Source of the DNA: Pseudofabraea citricarpa
Lineage: Eukaryota; Ascomycota; Leotiomycetes; Helotiales; Dermateaceae
Direction: 5' to 3'
NCBI GenBank assembly: GCA_029641185.1
Contig: JAPWGK010000015.1
Span: forward strand, 868,001 to 932,000
DNA: 64,000 bases
Below the pieces are notes generated by a model. That model searched no databases, was not told where the DNA came from, and saw only the letters and a list, made by a program, of their open reading frames with translations. Made by a program: the position numbers and the translations under genes. This document shows positions 1 through 14,209 of this stretch, piece after piece. Each line of letters opens with the position of its first letter. Within the stretch, counting starts at the first letter, position 1.

Positions 1-2306
1 TTCTGAGCTCGGTTTCCTCCAGGACTGGTGTTATTTGCCATCCTGTAGCCGGAAACGTTGGATTGTGAAGAGTTTCCAGTGTATCCTCCTGGTGCTGGTG
101 ATCCAGCTGCAGATCTCATGTTGCTGCTGGGTCGACTTGATGGGTGTTGGAAGCCTGGGCCTTGTTGGTACATTTGAGGGTTGTCTTGGTAAGTTGGTGG
201 TGGGCCACGTCCACCTGCAGGGAAGAGAGGTACAGATGGGTCGATAGGAGAGTGGGGTGGCTCTCTGTACGAGTTTTGTGTGTTCGAGTTGGCAGTCGAT
301 GGTGGAAGAGGCATGTTTGCAGGGTTTCTCATGGAGTCCGAAGACCAGGAATCGTTGTCATCATCGAGATCAAGGTTGTGCTTGTATCCTCCCTTCATTT
401 CACCTCGTGCAGTAGCACCTAGAGCATCCAACTCCGTGGTCAATTGGGTTTGCGACTTGATGAATGAGGCACGATCGTCGGCAACTGGTTGGTATCGGGT
501 ATCGGGGTTCTTTCGTACAAAGGCATAGATCGTTGCGAGTAAGACGAGGATCAGCAGAACCAATGAGAATGCTGCGTTGGCAATAAAGAATACGACACCA
601 ATGACACCAGACACCAAGCCGGGTTGGTTGAAGACGTCCGTGAAGATGAGGAGGAAGATGGCATTGAGGAAGTTGATGGCAGAGATGGAAATGTTGAAGG
701 TGTTAGTGCTCTTGTCCATCCATGGTCGAATAACACTGGCTCCAATCAGAGCAGCTGCTTCGATGATCAAAAGAGCAACGGCTTGAAGGGTTCCGCTTTC
801 CTGTCCAAAGGCAATGAACATTGCCTTGATGAGAATGTATACCAACATTGGAAGGATGAAGTAGTATGCCGTGGCTCTGAACTGAACGTACAGGAAACCC
901 CACTTGTTAAGAGCAGAGGGATCCGAGTACAGGATGTATGCTGCGTTCTTGTGCATGGCGACGGAGCGCTTCGCGATTCGGATGACCTTGGTAGCTGCCC
1001 ATGCTAGAGTTCCTGTCATGCCAAAGAAGAAGAAGATAGCGAGAACGACCTCAGCGGGGGAGTCGATTTGTGTAAATTCCCACAAGCAGAGGATGGTCAT
1101 CTGGGGGTAGCCAATCAAGACCATTCGGAACATGATACCCTTCAATACAGTAAACCAGCCATTGCGGAAGTCCTGGAACTTGTCGCTCTTCATCCATCTT
1201 GCCTTGACAGCCGTCTCACAGAAGCCCTTGAACAATGCAACAAAGATGATCGTGAAGACAATGAAGATGCAGAAGAAAGCTAGACCGGTCAAGAAAACGT
1301 TGGTGGATTCCATGCCAGCGCGGAAAGCGACTCGCTTGATTCCCTTAACGGAGTATGTACCAGTCTGCTCAGTGGTTTCTCTCTTGGTCAATTCATTGTG
1401 CGCTCGAGTGAGTAGCTGAATAGTGTGGTCTACAGTACGCTTGGTGAACTTGGCGACTGGTGCAAGGGATCGCTTCTGTACTTGGACAGATGTCGTAGTC
1501 AGAGTATTGAGTAGAGTGGCGGGAGTACCTCCAGTTGCCTTCTGATACCAAGTTGCAATGTCCTGCATGAAATCAACCTCGATAATACCCATAGTCCAGT
1601 CGAAGTTCTGAGTCCACGATTGCACGATAGGAGGCAAGTGAACAGAGGTCAATCCGATAATGGCCTGGGCTTGGAAATAACCGAAAAGGGATAGAGCGTT
1701 GGCTGCAACGTGAGCAGCGGTGTTCGAGTGTCCTAGTCCAGAGGTCACAGCAGAAGCCACCAGAGCCATACCAGAGATCACAGCTGTTGTCCATCCCACT
1801 CCCTTCTGATATACAGTCTGTCCGTTCGACAGGCTGGCTTCCAAACAGGCCAAGCTGACATCTGGGTTAGCAGTCGTGTTGATGTGAATCTTGACGTTGG
1901 CATCAAGATCCGGTACACCATAAGCAATTCCAGGAATCTGATCCACGACATCTTGGGTAACTTGAAGGTTGGATTGAATGTCAATCTGACCCGTGCTCAT
2001 AGGACACATTCCAGCCAAGTTAGAGGTACAGGGGTCAAGACTCTCCTTCAAGATGGTATAACCATACGCGGTGACTTCGATTCCGAACGTAACATTTCCT
2101 TGGATGGAGGAGACACCAACGACATCGAATGTCAGGGTCAAGTTGTTTGGGGTAAAGACTACATCGAACAAACTTGCGGTGAAACTAGAATTGGATTGAC
2201 ACGAGTTCAGGGATTTCGACTCGATCAATTTGAGAGCAGACGCTGACGAGATAAAGGAGACGAGCGTCGTCAGTAGAACAACGGGCGATGATGTAGAGAA
2301 TCTCAT
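1..2306 (-). CDS. Flavin carrier / TRP-like membrane protein (3' end outside window)
   Basis: A single open frame runs from the ATG at 2306 off the left edge, giving at least 768 residues without an intron. Residues 1 to about 25 form a signal peptide ending in SSASA. A luminal ML-like domain with several cysteines and NxT/NxS sites follows, up to about residue 190. From about 200 to 600 there are many hydrophobic segments, including FFCIFIVFTIIFVALF near residue 340. The tail after about 605 is polar and rich in P, Q, N and S. This order (signal, ML-like, TRP-type membrane domain, disordered tail) is that of fungal Flc/TRP-like proteins, which in yeast act in ER FAD transport, cell-wall maintenance and calcium handling. 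The family call is firm; the substrate is not shown by the sequence. The stop codon lies outside the window. Confidence 0.92.
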   Translation of the reverse strand, partial: MRFSTSSPVVLLTTLVSFISSASALKLIESKSLNSCQSNSSFTASLFDVVFTPNNLTLTFDVVGVSSIQGNVTFGIEVTAYGYTILKESLDPCTSNLAGMCPMSTGQIDIQSNLQVTQDVVDQIPGIAYGVPDLDANVKIHINTTANPDVSLACLEASLSNGQTVYQKGVGWTTAVISGMALVASAVTSGLGHSNTAAHVAANALSLFGYFQAQAIIGLTSVHLPPIVQSWTQNFDWTMGIIEVDFMQDIATWYQKATGGTPATLLNTLTTTSVQVQKRSLAPVAKFTKRTVDHTIQLLTRAHNELTKRETTEQTGTYSVKGIKRVAFRAGMESTNVFLTGLAFFCIFIVFTIIFVALFKGFCETAVKARWMKSDKFQDFRNGWFTVLKGIMFRMVLIGYPQMTILCLWEFTQIDSPAEVVLAIFFFFGMTGTLAWAATKVIRIAKRSVAMHKNAAYILYSDPSALNKWGFLYVQFRATAYYFILPMLVYILIKAMFIAFGQESGTLQAVALLIIEAAALIGASVIRPWMDKSTNTFNISISAINFLNAIFLLIFTDVFNQPGLVSGVIGVVFFIANAAFSLVLLILVLLATIYAFVRKNPDTRYQPVADDRASFIKSQTQLTTELDALGATARGEMKGGYKHNLDLDDDNDSWSSDSMRNPANMPLPPSTANSNTQNSYREPPHSPIDPSVPLFPAGGRGPPPTYQDNPQMYQQGPGFQHPSSRPSSNMRSAAGSPAPGGYTGNSSQSNVSGYRMANNTSPGGNRAQ

Positions 2307-3327
2307 GGTGGGCTATTGTGTGTTGACGGAAGCCGTCGAGGCGTAGATATGAGATGTTGTTGCCCGGAGCTGCCGAACAATTCGTGAAGCCTTTCGCACC
2401 TAGGTCTTCACTCCCTTTTTCCTGCTGATTGCGCCGTCGTGAGATTTCTTCGCGATTCGATTCAGTGTCGTTCAGGGTGCTGGATGGATGTGGTGTAAGT
2501 CTGGAAGGGCGTCGTCGACGTTGTATAATGCAGGCGCCGAGTGGAAATTGAAGGATCCAAACTTGGCACAGGAAGGAATCGAGGGGGTTGATGAGCGATC
2601 GTGGGTTTTTTGGGGGGTGTGGTGTGAGGGTTCCAGCTCACGAACGAGAGAAAGGGGTGGTGAAGGCGAAGATAAGTATGGTGAGTCGATAACGAGAGGT
2701 CGACTGTCGATATGCGTGAGGTGGTGGTGGTGGTAGTGGTGGTGGTGGTGATGGTGGGTGAACAAAGGAGGAGGCGGAGGTGGAGAGGTTGTTGATTGTT
2801 TGTTGGCGGAGACGGAGAGAGGGAGAAATGGTGATGACGGAAAGACGCTCTGAACAGGCGACCGATGTTGCTGGTGTTGCTGGTGTCGCTGGTGCTGGAG
2901 CTGGTGGAATGCAGGCGACTCGTATTCTGGCCTCCTTGGCCAATGAGCCCAGCGGGTTGGCGTAGGCTGTGGTGCAGTAGGCCACTAACGACACTCTTCG
3001 ACACGCTGTGCGCGAGATGATTTTAGGGGGCAGACACGCTAAACAGGGTATTTTTGGGTCAGCGCAAGCAGCTGGAGTCGATCCGTTAATTACGCGGCTG
3101 GGGGGGCCCCTTCATTAAGTCTTGGGGCGGGGGGGCTTGGAACAAAGGCCTTTTTGACTTGAGTTGAGTTCACATTCCAAGGCCGAATAACAAGACTTGA
3201 GGAGATGATTTATTGTTGATGATTGCAGACAAGAGACAAGAGAGAATAGACAAGAGATAAGAGACGAGAGACTCTTATTCAAGACTAAAAACAACAACAA
3301 CAACAACACCACCAACTCAACTCTCTC

Positions 3328-3329
<2 letters not shown>

Positions 3330-3361
<32 letters not shown>
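3330..3361. repeat. CT dinucleotide tract
   Basis: About 15 uninterrupted CT units, flanked by further CT-rich sequence from 3321. Such tracts are common in fungal promoters. It lies about 1 kb upstream of the flavin-carrier start. Confidence 0.85.
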
Positions 3362-3363
<2 letters not shown>

Positions 3364-5022
3364 GCACTGTCATCATCTTATTATTGGCAGTGTCGCAAAG
3401 AGCCCGTGACTCTGTTGCCCTCTCCCTCTCTCTCACTGTCCTTCACAATTTCATCCCGACCTCTCAAAGATTAATGCAACTCTAATCGGGTTCGTGATAT
3501 GAACTCATCCTTGGCCCAGTCAACAGCATTGCTTGAAGGTTGAAAGAGCCAGCCAACTAACTACCAGCCACCTGCACCCTCCCACGAACACCGGCTAATC
3601 ACCAACACCACCAACTCTGGGGCAACATCTGGCTAACGGCGCCTTGCAACCTACCATCCTCGATCAGCATCCTGATCTCCAGCGATCACCCAAAACCTAA
3701 AACGCTGGGATCAGATGTTTGGCAGTCTGATGTTCGTTCGACCATCGACGGGTCCGTGGTGAGCCGTCTCTAAGCAATCGCTTCAGCCCCTCCTGATACA
3801 CGTCGTGTCTTGCTTCGGGGCCATCAAATCTCCCCTCTGTGTCTTAGGTGATGCTGTGAAGCTGCGATGTGAGCATTATTACATTCCACCCACACAATCT
3901 GCACAAGCTAGCGAGTGACACTGTCGTGTATATTCTCCGCGCCGCCCAGCCCAGCCCACCGTCGATGTTCGCTCGCCCTCGCCCTTCCTTTGAGCTTTGC
4001 ACAGCCTCGCTCCAGAGCAAGGTGCTGAAATTGAACTCGTACGGAGCATTCGTATCACTCTATCACAAGTCAAAGGGAGCTCCCTCGGCCCCGTTCAAGG
4101 AATTCGGATAAGCGGTGCCCAGCACAGGAATACGTGCCCGACGCGCGCGTTACTGCGGTGCGGTACGGTACGGGAGTGTATACGAAAATGCACGAAAATG
4201 CAACTGAGATTCCCGATATTGGTTGTTTGTTTCCTCGAGACACACTTTTCTCCTTCGGGCCTCAGCCTCCATCTCAATCAGCAGAAGGCATGCCACCGGT
4301 ACTGTAACCGCAAACGTCAGTCTCCTCCAAAGCTTACTTCCCTTGACCGTCCGCCTCATGGTTGACGAATAACCTTTTCCCATCGGCATTGCATGCTTTT
4401 CCATGCCAGCACGGCCAGTCCTTTCTCTGCCAGCAAGAGGTTCGAGCCTTACGTCAACCGTCCAACCGTCCAACCGTCCATCCATCCATCGTCTAGAACC
4501 AGCGAGACCTCACAGACCTTTTCTTTTCCTTGCACAACCCAGAACAGCAGTAAGCGCCGACGGGGTCACGTTCTCGCCGTGACCGTAGTCACCGTACAGC
4601 GTACGGACATATATTCAACGCCGAAACAGCCCGAATGACCACTGAGCCAATCTTAAACCTCTCAGCCAATTTTTCTTTTTCGTTTTGCTCTTCGTGAGTT
4701 TATCGCATGAACCGATAAGGAACCACTTCCCTTGGGCGCATCTATCTCCGAAGGAAAATGAAAAAAAATCGGCAAAATGCCCTCTCTCAAATCCTCAAAC
4801 CCTGAACCCGTGAGCCGATGGCCCGAAGGAGAAATCATGAAGCACGGCGTGTATCACAAACCACCAGCAAATCCTTCTCATCCTCCGCCAGCAAGCGACG
4901 AGGATGACAAATGTAAAGAGAGAGAAGAGAAGACAAATGCCATGAGTGACGATATTGGATTCCCGTTCCTTTCTTCCTAGATGTTTAGCATTAACGAGAG
5001 GCTGTCACTTATCGCTAACTGC

Positions 5023-5057
5023 AGATGCCAGATGCTAGATGCTAGATGCTAGATGCC
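5023..5057. repeat. 7-bp tandem repeat (AGATGCT), 5 units
   Basis: Five consecutive copies of AGATGCT; the first and last end in C. A short microsatellite in non-coding DNA. Confidence 0.85.
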
Positions 5058-5611
5058 ATATGCAAGGCAGCCTCAACGTGCAAAAGAGAAAGCCAAAAGC
5101 AAGATCTCCGTCCCTCTCCCTCTCCGGCTGACACCTGCACCTGCAAGGTACCAGATAGACAACACCCACCCACCCACCAACCAATGATGGCCCTCCCGCT
5201 CATCTGATCAGGAGGAAGAAGAACGTCATTATCCGTTGGAGGAATTCTTCCATCCATTCACCCACCCCATCTCACCCGAGATGCTGAAACCAACCGATGC
5301 TGCGCACGTGATTTTCGCAACTCACCCCGAGCCAGATTTTGGGAGAGCGGGGCGAGATTCTGGTGTTTGGGTGTTTTGGTGTTTTAGGGGTCCCGATCGT
5401 TTTGCCTTTGCCTTTCCTTTTTGCGTTTTTTGACAACGACCACGGGAAAAAACCAAATAGTTCAGATGATTGTCAAACTAGGCTGATGACGACTGCAGTG
5501 GTGCTCAGCCTCTTCGTATCGTATCGCATCACATCACATCACATTGCATCACGGGCCCGCGCGAGAGGTGATGTAATCATACATTTGAAGAAACAATAAC
5601 TGACGAGTGTC

Positions 5612-5640
5612 TGTGTGTGTGTGTGTGAGAGAGAGAGAGA
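5612..5640. repeat. Compound GT/GA microsatellite
   Basis: Eight GT units run directly into seven GA units. A likely polymorphic marker, with no coding role seen. Confidence 0.85.
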
Positions 5641-6934
5641 TTCGGAAACAGTAAGACGACTCGACTCGACTACTGAAGAGGCAAGGCAAGGCAAGGTGAG
5701 AGGATCAAGGCCTGAGATAATTCTCATTACATGACTTTTTTTTTTCTTTCTTTATTTCTTCTCGCCGTTGTCCAAGTGGTGCGCATGCATGTATGTGTGT
5801 ACCTAGGTATGTATATACATATATGAAAAATCAAACAGGCGGCTGCAGTGCAGGTGTGTGTACCTACCTATATAGATAGGTAAATACCTATCAAAGTCTC
5901 AATCCGGTATTCTCCACAGAGCTGCTTTTGTGGCCATGAATTAGGAAATAAGCTTCTGGTACTTCATTTTATATGAGCGCGATAACTTTACGCCTTCCCG
6001 AGAATTCCAATTGCGTGAAGGCAGGAAGGAAGTCACTACCTACTGAAAACCACCCTACCTACAAATACACAGGGCTCTAGCAGTTCCTCACCCTGACTCC
6101 TGGGGATCTATCTGTCTGTTGCCGAGTCAAGTTATCGCGAGACTATCGAAGGGGCTGTAATCTGCCGCGTTGGGAAGAACCCTGGTTTCTGACAGCAGCT
6201 ACTGCAGTACGGTCGCTGATGGTAGTGCAGTGTCGGTCCGGCGTACCATTGCCTATCGCGTCAGTGTGCAAGGTTTGTTCTGTCGATATCTCTGCTCGCG
6301 TTACGATTTCTGATTCTGTTATAAGTCGTTCCTCGCGTCTCGTTTTTATGGGGGTAAAGAAACACCTGTGAGAAGCATGCGGCGGCGGATTGTAGATCTG
6401 AAGAGCATGCTAGGGCGTGCGGAGGTCTTCCATCGTCCGTCCACGTTCTCTTCTCAACGGTTCCTGATGCGTCAAAAGCTGTGAGAAAGTTCAGCTGTGA
6501 TCGCGGTAACCTTCTCCCAACCCGGTTCGTTTATATCTTCGAGAGAGTTGGAAATGCCAGATACGCGGAGGCTGGGCCTGGCTCAGAGGAGGAGGAACTG
6601 CTCTTGATACGCTGAACTGCTTGTGGTAGGCATGGGAGGAAAGAAAGGAGGATTGGAGAGGGCGCAAGGGCTGGTATTTATACTCTGTTCTCTCTCTTGC
6701 GCGTTAGGATAGCTGGATCCGAGGAGGCTAGATGAGAAGGTTGAGAATTAGGTGACTGTAAGTGAATGATAGGTGTAGGGTTTATTCTACTCCGAGTTAT
6801 AAAGAAATGGTATACTTACAAATAATCCTAATCCTCACAAGTCAAGTCAACTATGCAATCAAATTAAATCACTTTTAACATCCTCAATCCATCTCCCGAG
6901 CACGTAGAAAAAGCCAGCCAGTGACTATTGATTG

Positions 6935-6964
6935 TTGATTTTGATTTTGATTTTGATTTTGATT
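6935..6964. repeat. 6-bp tandem repeat (TTGATT), 5 units
   Basis: Five perfect copies of TTGATT downstream of the SNF1 stop, in AT-rich non-coding DNA. Confidence 0.85.
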
Positions 6965-7507
6965 TCCATTGATACCAGCCATCTTAGCAAACCTGAGTAG
7001 TAACTACCTCAGCCACCATCCATCCATTCATCCATCCTTGGCCACAGAAAGACGCAATTAGGAGTAGGAAAAGAGAGGCAATTTGAAGAAGCAAGAAAAA
7101 GAAAACCACCCAGAGGACCCTGTCGTCTCCATTTCCTCGAGTGAGAAACGAACATAAGCAATTACACGAACAAGAAAAGAAAACCTGCCACTCATGATCC
7201 AGTGGTCTCGCGATCTATAAACGCCTGGCTTCGCCCTGCTCGCTCCTTAGGACCCGAAAGAAAAAAAAATGCTTCCCTCCATCCTAGAGAGAAATCTCCT
7301 GTAGAGCGGAGACAGAAAAGCAAGATAACCCCTCCATAGATGCAGCAACAAAAACAGACGTTCTTTACAATCATGATTTCCCCACCATCGCCTTTGCCAG
7401 CCCAGGTAAATAGTTTCCGAGTATCCTTCGTGTATGACCCTGATGCCCAGATCCCCAAGTGAAAAACAAGAAACTCCCCGGAAAATCATAATATTGTCGT
7501 GAGACTT

Positions 7508-10091
<2,584 letters not shown>

Positions 10092-11044
10092 GTTCTATGT
10101 GCCTGGAGCAGACGACTATGTCGAAATTTGTTATTGCTTTTTGGATCCAGGAGGGGAAGCTGCTCGTCGGTCGTGAGTCGTGCGGATGATGATCCCACTG
10201 CCCCACCAAAACCAGCCAGCGACAGACAGCCGAGCTCTATCGTCGATTGCAAGGAGTGAATCGATCCGGGTATTCAGACAAAACGGTATGGATTGCTCAG
10301 ACGCAGGTGTTGCAGTTCTCCAGGCTTCGACGGACCTTGGGAGGTTCGGTGCGTTTGATCTGATGTAGTGTTCGAAGTCGTGTTGTCAAAGAGATGGGGT
10401 TTTCTGGTCGACTCCAGATGCTGCTGATATTAGTATTGAGCCGGATGGGTCCAAGCTCGACTAATCAGGTGTCTGCAAGCTGCTCGCATGTGGAAGTGCA
10501 GGCTTTCCCCGGGGACGTTGACGTTGATCTGGGGGAGGTTGGGTCAGCAAAAGAATGGCTGCATGTGGATAGACTTCCAACAAGCGTTGTGGTCTTCTCT
10601 TCATTCCATGCCGGAAGAGAACTACTGCAGCTCTGTTCCTTAATGGCTTTGTGCACTCTGCCACAGAATGCCTATTCACATTTGTCCCCCTTGATCTTAA
10701 GCGGGGGATGTTATATGTTGCATCAGTGGGATTGTACCTTTGTGCTTGCTACTCCTACATTTTCTGAATAATGCTACAGGGGTTTGCTGTATTACAAGAT
10801 CCCCTCCATCTCTGGTGTTACATGCCGTTCTTCTCTTCCCATTCGAGAATCCAGTCAGAGTACAGGCCAACTCACAATATCCGATCATGAGTGTTTCTCC
10901 ACCATCGCACTTGACATCATCAACGACGATAGCGTACCAAGTTCACACCCATTTTCACTTGTTTCTCAGTCAGACTTCGAGGCCGTCTCAGTTTTCCACA
11001 ACTGCTGACCGTCTCACCTGCTTCTGCAGTGAGCTCTTTAAGTC
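10092..11044. other. Intergenic region upstream of SNF1
   Basis: About 950 bp between the SNF1 start and the 3' end of the next minus-strand gene. No supported open frame. It should hold the SNF1 promoter and 5' leader. Confidence 0.6.
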
Positions 11045-11817
11045 TCAGTTTCCACTCTCCTTGGTCTCCTCCTCTTTGAGTCGCTGAATCAATTTTGCTC
11101 TCAAAAATTCGCTCAAACCCAGAATGCCTTCTCGGGTGATCAATCTGTAGCTTCCGCTACTTTGCCAGTTTCCATTATCCCCTACTATTTTGCCTTGGCC
11201 ATCCACCTCAAGACTGCCAAAGATGTCTTCAGGCCAAGCAATACGTCCATAATCAGGAGGGGCTCTCTCATCGCTGAGATGGACCCATCCGCCTCTTCCT
11301 CCACCGCCAGCACCGCCTTGGGAACTTGCTCCTCCTGCTCCGTCACCGACCTTTGAGCTTTTTCCACCTTTGCCCTTCCGACTGAGTGTATTATTTTGAC
11401 CAGGAAAGAACATGCCACCGCTACCTAGTGCAGAACCAGATGACGAGGCAAAAGCTGCTGCTTGTGCTAGCAAACTTGGGTCTTCATGGGCATGCGATGC
11501 AAGTACTGAGTCTAGAATGGAGAGGAAACGTGGATTCTCTGTCAGAGAGTCAGGGGTCGGTGGGAGTTTAGTCGTTGTTCCAATGGCTAGGCTCGGGAAT
11601 GGTGGGCTGGTTGGAAGAAGGGTAAGGATATGTGATGATGAAGTGGTTGATGGGAAGACATACTTCGATGTCCATGTCGTCAGTCAAGAAATTGAGATGA
11701 AGGGAGCACACCACTGACAATATGGGGGTTAGAGGCAAGTGTTGACACAGAACGGATTGACTGTCGCAATACCGTTCTAGCTATCGCTGGTCGGAATATT
11801 GGGGAGGATATCATCAT
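11045..11817 (-). CDS. Conserved fungal protein with mitochondrial-type presequence, function unknown
   Basis: Two exons (11817-11719 and 11662-11045) give 238 residues. The 56-nt intron has a GTCAGT donor, a CTGAC branch site and an AAG acceptor; it joins the frame exactly at NPHI/YVFP. Residues 1-30 are rich in Arg, Ser and Ala with no acidic residue, as expected for a cleavable mitochondrial presequence. A compact segment (LAIGTTTKLPPTPDSL, NPRFLSILDSVL) is followed by a Gly/Ser-rich linker. The C-terminal block contains DYGRIAWPEDIFGSLEVDG and ITREGILGLSEFLRAKL. I do not recognise a named domain; the pattern feels like a conserved ascomycete family. Location in mitochondria is inference from the N-terminus. 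If the small first exon is wrong, the C-terminal 200 residues still stand. Confidence 0.72.
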
Positions 11818-12261
11818 CTTGTGTACTGGTGCTGTGTCGGGTTTTAAGGTCACATATCATCCCCCGCTGCAGAGGTAAATACAGTAGCTCACCAGCTACT
11901 TCCTTACCTAACCTATGTACATGGGATACCTTGGTAGCTGAGCTCGAGCCTTTATGAAGCTAGACCCCTGTCGGTAGATCTTATATTCATTAACCGAGTA
12001 ATACTACTACAAGGTTCAATATTGGTATTATATTGAGGTTTAATCAAAGAGAAAGAATTTAACCATTCGAAGCAAATAAATGAATATCTTCAACTTGTTC
12101 AACACGTATCATTTTGGTTTTATCAGTTGGTTTTCCTCTTTCTACTCACCGCCCGGCAGAATCTGCTAATGAATCCTCATTCTGTCAGCCGCACACAGTC
12201 CGACAAACTCTCTTCAATTTTTACGCAGATCAATCCCAGCTAATTACGTTGCAAGTCTCCA
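11818..12261. other. Intergenic spacer
   Basis: AT-rich 440 bp between the 3' end of the monooxygenase and the start of the mitochondrial-type gene. Nothing recognisable besides expected promoter and 3' UTR sequence. Confidence 0.5.
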
Positions 12262-14209
12262 TCAAATCCTCTCGCGATTGACCCTCACAATCTCCTTCCA
12301 AGCACCTGCCCATCTCTTCCGTTTCCCTGTCTCAAAGAGACGGAAGATGTGAGGACTCGCCATACCAGTCATGAGCGTCTGGGACATTCTTGGGTTCTTG
12401 AGCCAGAACCACCACCCTTGCAATCCGTACCCTAGCTTCTCATTAATTGCTGTGCCAGCTGCGTCATGGACCCAATGGTTCCAGTTCACGACTTTCACGA
12501 TACCGGGATCCACAGTAATAAAGTTAGCGATAGCGCAAACCCAGGCAAGATGTTCGTCCACTTCTTTGTTCATCTGCTCTTTTGAGGGGAGCTGCGAGTT
12601 GCCTTTCCATATCTGTGCCAGCGCCATGGATGCCAGATCATATGTCTGGAAAAATGGCGTCATGAATGCTACTGCTCCCATGATTGCAAGTGACTCGGGA
12701 TGGTCGAGTGAGAAGATGTTCTGATATAAGCGAGGTAGCGGTTTGCCGCGAGATCCACTTGATGCAACCCAGTCCGGGTTGACAGTCAGACTCGGATCAT
12801 GCTCCCCAAGAATAGAGAAATCGGGTTTGTAACCAGTACAGAAGATGATAGTATCAACTTGCAGCTCTGTACCATCATCAAGCTGTACAGTCTTTCCATC
12901 CACAATGCTTTTCAGACCACTAACTGAAGTGATATTACCCTCGTTCAGTTCGTCAACTAGCTTGTCGGATATGACCAGAGCTCCCGGGGCTCCTAAAGGT
13001 TCAGGGCTTAGTTTCTATTCTGGGCGCACATTAAAGGCCTCAGCCTGCAGGTTCGCGAGAGCTTGAAAGAACTCGGTTGCTACTTTTACTGGAAAGTAAG
13101 TCTCCATAAAGCCGAACTTTGCTTGCATGCGATTTGTGAAACTCTGATCATATGGTTTTCCATCTTTCCATCTGGGAATCTAAAATTACGGCTATGAGAT
13201 GCTAGGTTGATTTGCGGAGCAGGGATACTTACTACATAAGCTCCATGTCTATGTGACAAGTATACTTTATCTGCATGGCCGACAAGAGATGTCGCGGTGT
13301 CTGCGGCTGTGTTTGCTAAGCCAACAACAAGGACCTTTTTTCCAGCAAAACTTGATGGTCTAATTTACACCAAGTATCAGCATGCTTGTTAAAAATTGGT
13401 AGCTTCAAGCGATGCTACATAGCATGCAAATAATAGATCGATCAACTTACTTCTTATAACTTATACTGTGTATCACTTCTCCCTGGAACTTTTCTTGGCC
13501 ATCCACCGAAGGTAAGGAAGGAACTTTATTAATTCCAATCGCCAAAACCAATTTATCGTAATATATGGATCTCGGCTCGCTCTTGTTCTGGGAAAATTGA
13601 ACCACCCATTGGTTTCTCTTCTCATCTCTGCTGACGCTAAGGACTTTGGTATTCAGTTTCATTCTCTCCGCCAGCGCAAAATGCGAGGCATAAGCTGCAA
13701 GATATCCTTGAACCTGGTCTGCCTTTGGGAATACATCCGTGCCTGAAATTGAGTTCGAGTCAGTTTTGATGGTTTTAAAATGTAGATGAAGGTGAGTGTA
13801 AGTACCATTTGGGAAGGGAAAGTCGGTGAAGCAACCCTATACCACAATATGTCAGGCAAATTCTCCCATGGGTACAATTTCCTGCTTACTCGCTCTCTCG
13901 ATATATTGGTCACCGTGCCTTCGAGTACGTTAGAAGTGTCGCTACACTAAGTGATAGTTCAGATACTTACTTTCAAGTACGGATGTTTGTGAGCCCTCGT
14001 CGTACTTCCAAAGCCCACCCACATAGGGATTTGCATCGAAGCCTGTAGCATCAAACCCCTCATCCAAGAGATTTTTTAAAGTTACCAAACCCAAGGCACC
14101 TTGGAAAAGGGTCAGATGGTGATTGAGTGGGTAAAATTTGAAGGGGGGAAACCATACCAAGGCCGATTACAGCCACGGAAGATGACGTTTTTGAGTGATT
14201 CTCTGGCAT
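12262..14209 (-). pseudogene. Flavin-containing monooxygenase with in-frame TAG at codon 275
   Basis: Seven exons (14209-14158, 14099-13971, 13918-13890, 13836-13806, 13742-13451, 13359-13233, 13179-12262) total 1578 nt, which would encode a normal-length FMO of about 525 residues. Visible landmarks are the FAD motif GLGALG (16-21), the FMO fingerprint FQGEVIHSISY (166-176), the NADP loop VVGLANTAAD (190-199) and FCTGYKPDF near 333. Frame and splice sites are otherwise intact. At 13017-13015 the codon TAG replaces what looks like a Trp codon in RPE-stop-KLSPEP. This would truncate the protein after the NADP loop. Such enzymes oxidise N or S atoms or perform Baeyer-Villiger reactions, often in secondary metabolism. 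It may be a recent pseudogene, a strain-specific null allele or a base-call error; the otherwise clean reading frame argues the change is young. Confidence 0.88.

Larger units (their letters stand above)
2307..7507. other. 5.2-kb intergenic region, no supported gene
   Basis: This region lies upstream of the flavin-carrier gene and downstream of SNF1. It holds only compositionally biased open frames. I see pyrimidine tracts, CT, GT and GA dinucleotide runs, a 7-bp repeat near 5023 and a 6-bp repeat near 6935. It probably contains the promoter and long 5' leader of the flavin-carrier gene and the 3' UTR of SNF1. Confidence 0.6.

Noticed and set aside
2462..3004. 180-codon minus-strand open frame upstream of the flavin-carrier gene
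   Set aside because: Composition is dominated by His, Thr, Ser and Pro runs produced by GTG/GGT microsatellites, and the opposite strand and other frames are also open. It is best explained as repeat-rich leader or promoter DNA.
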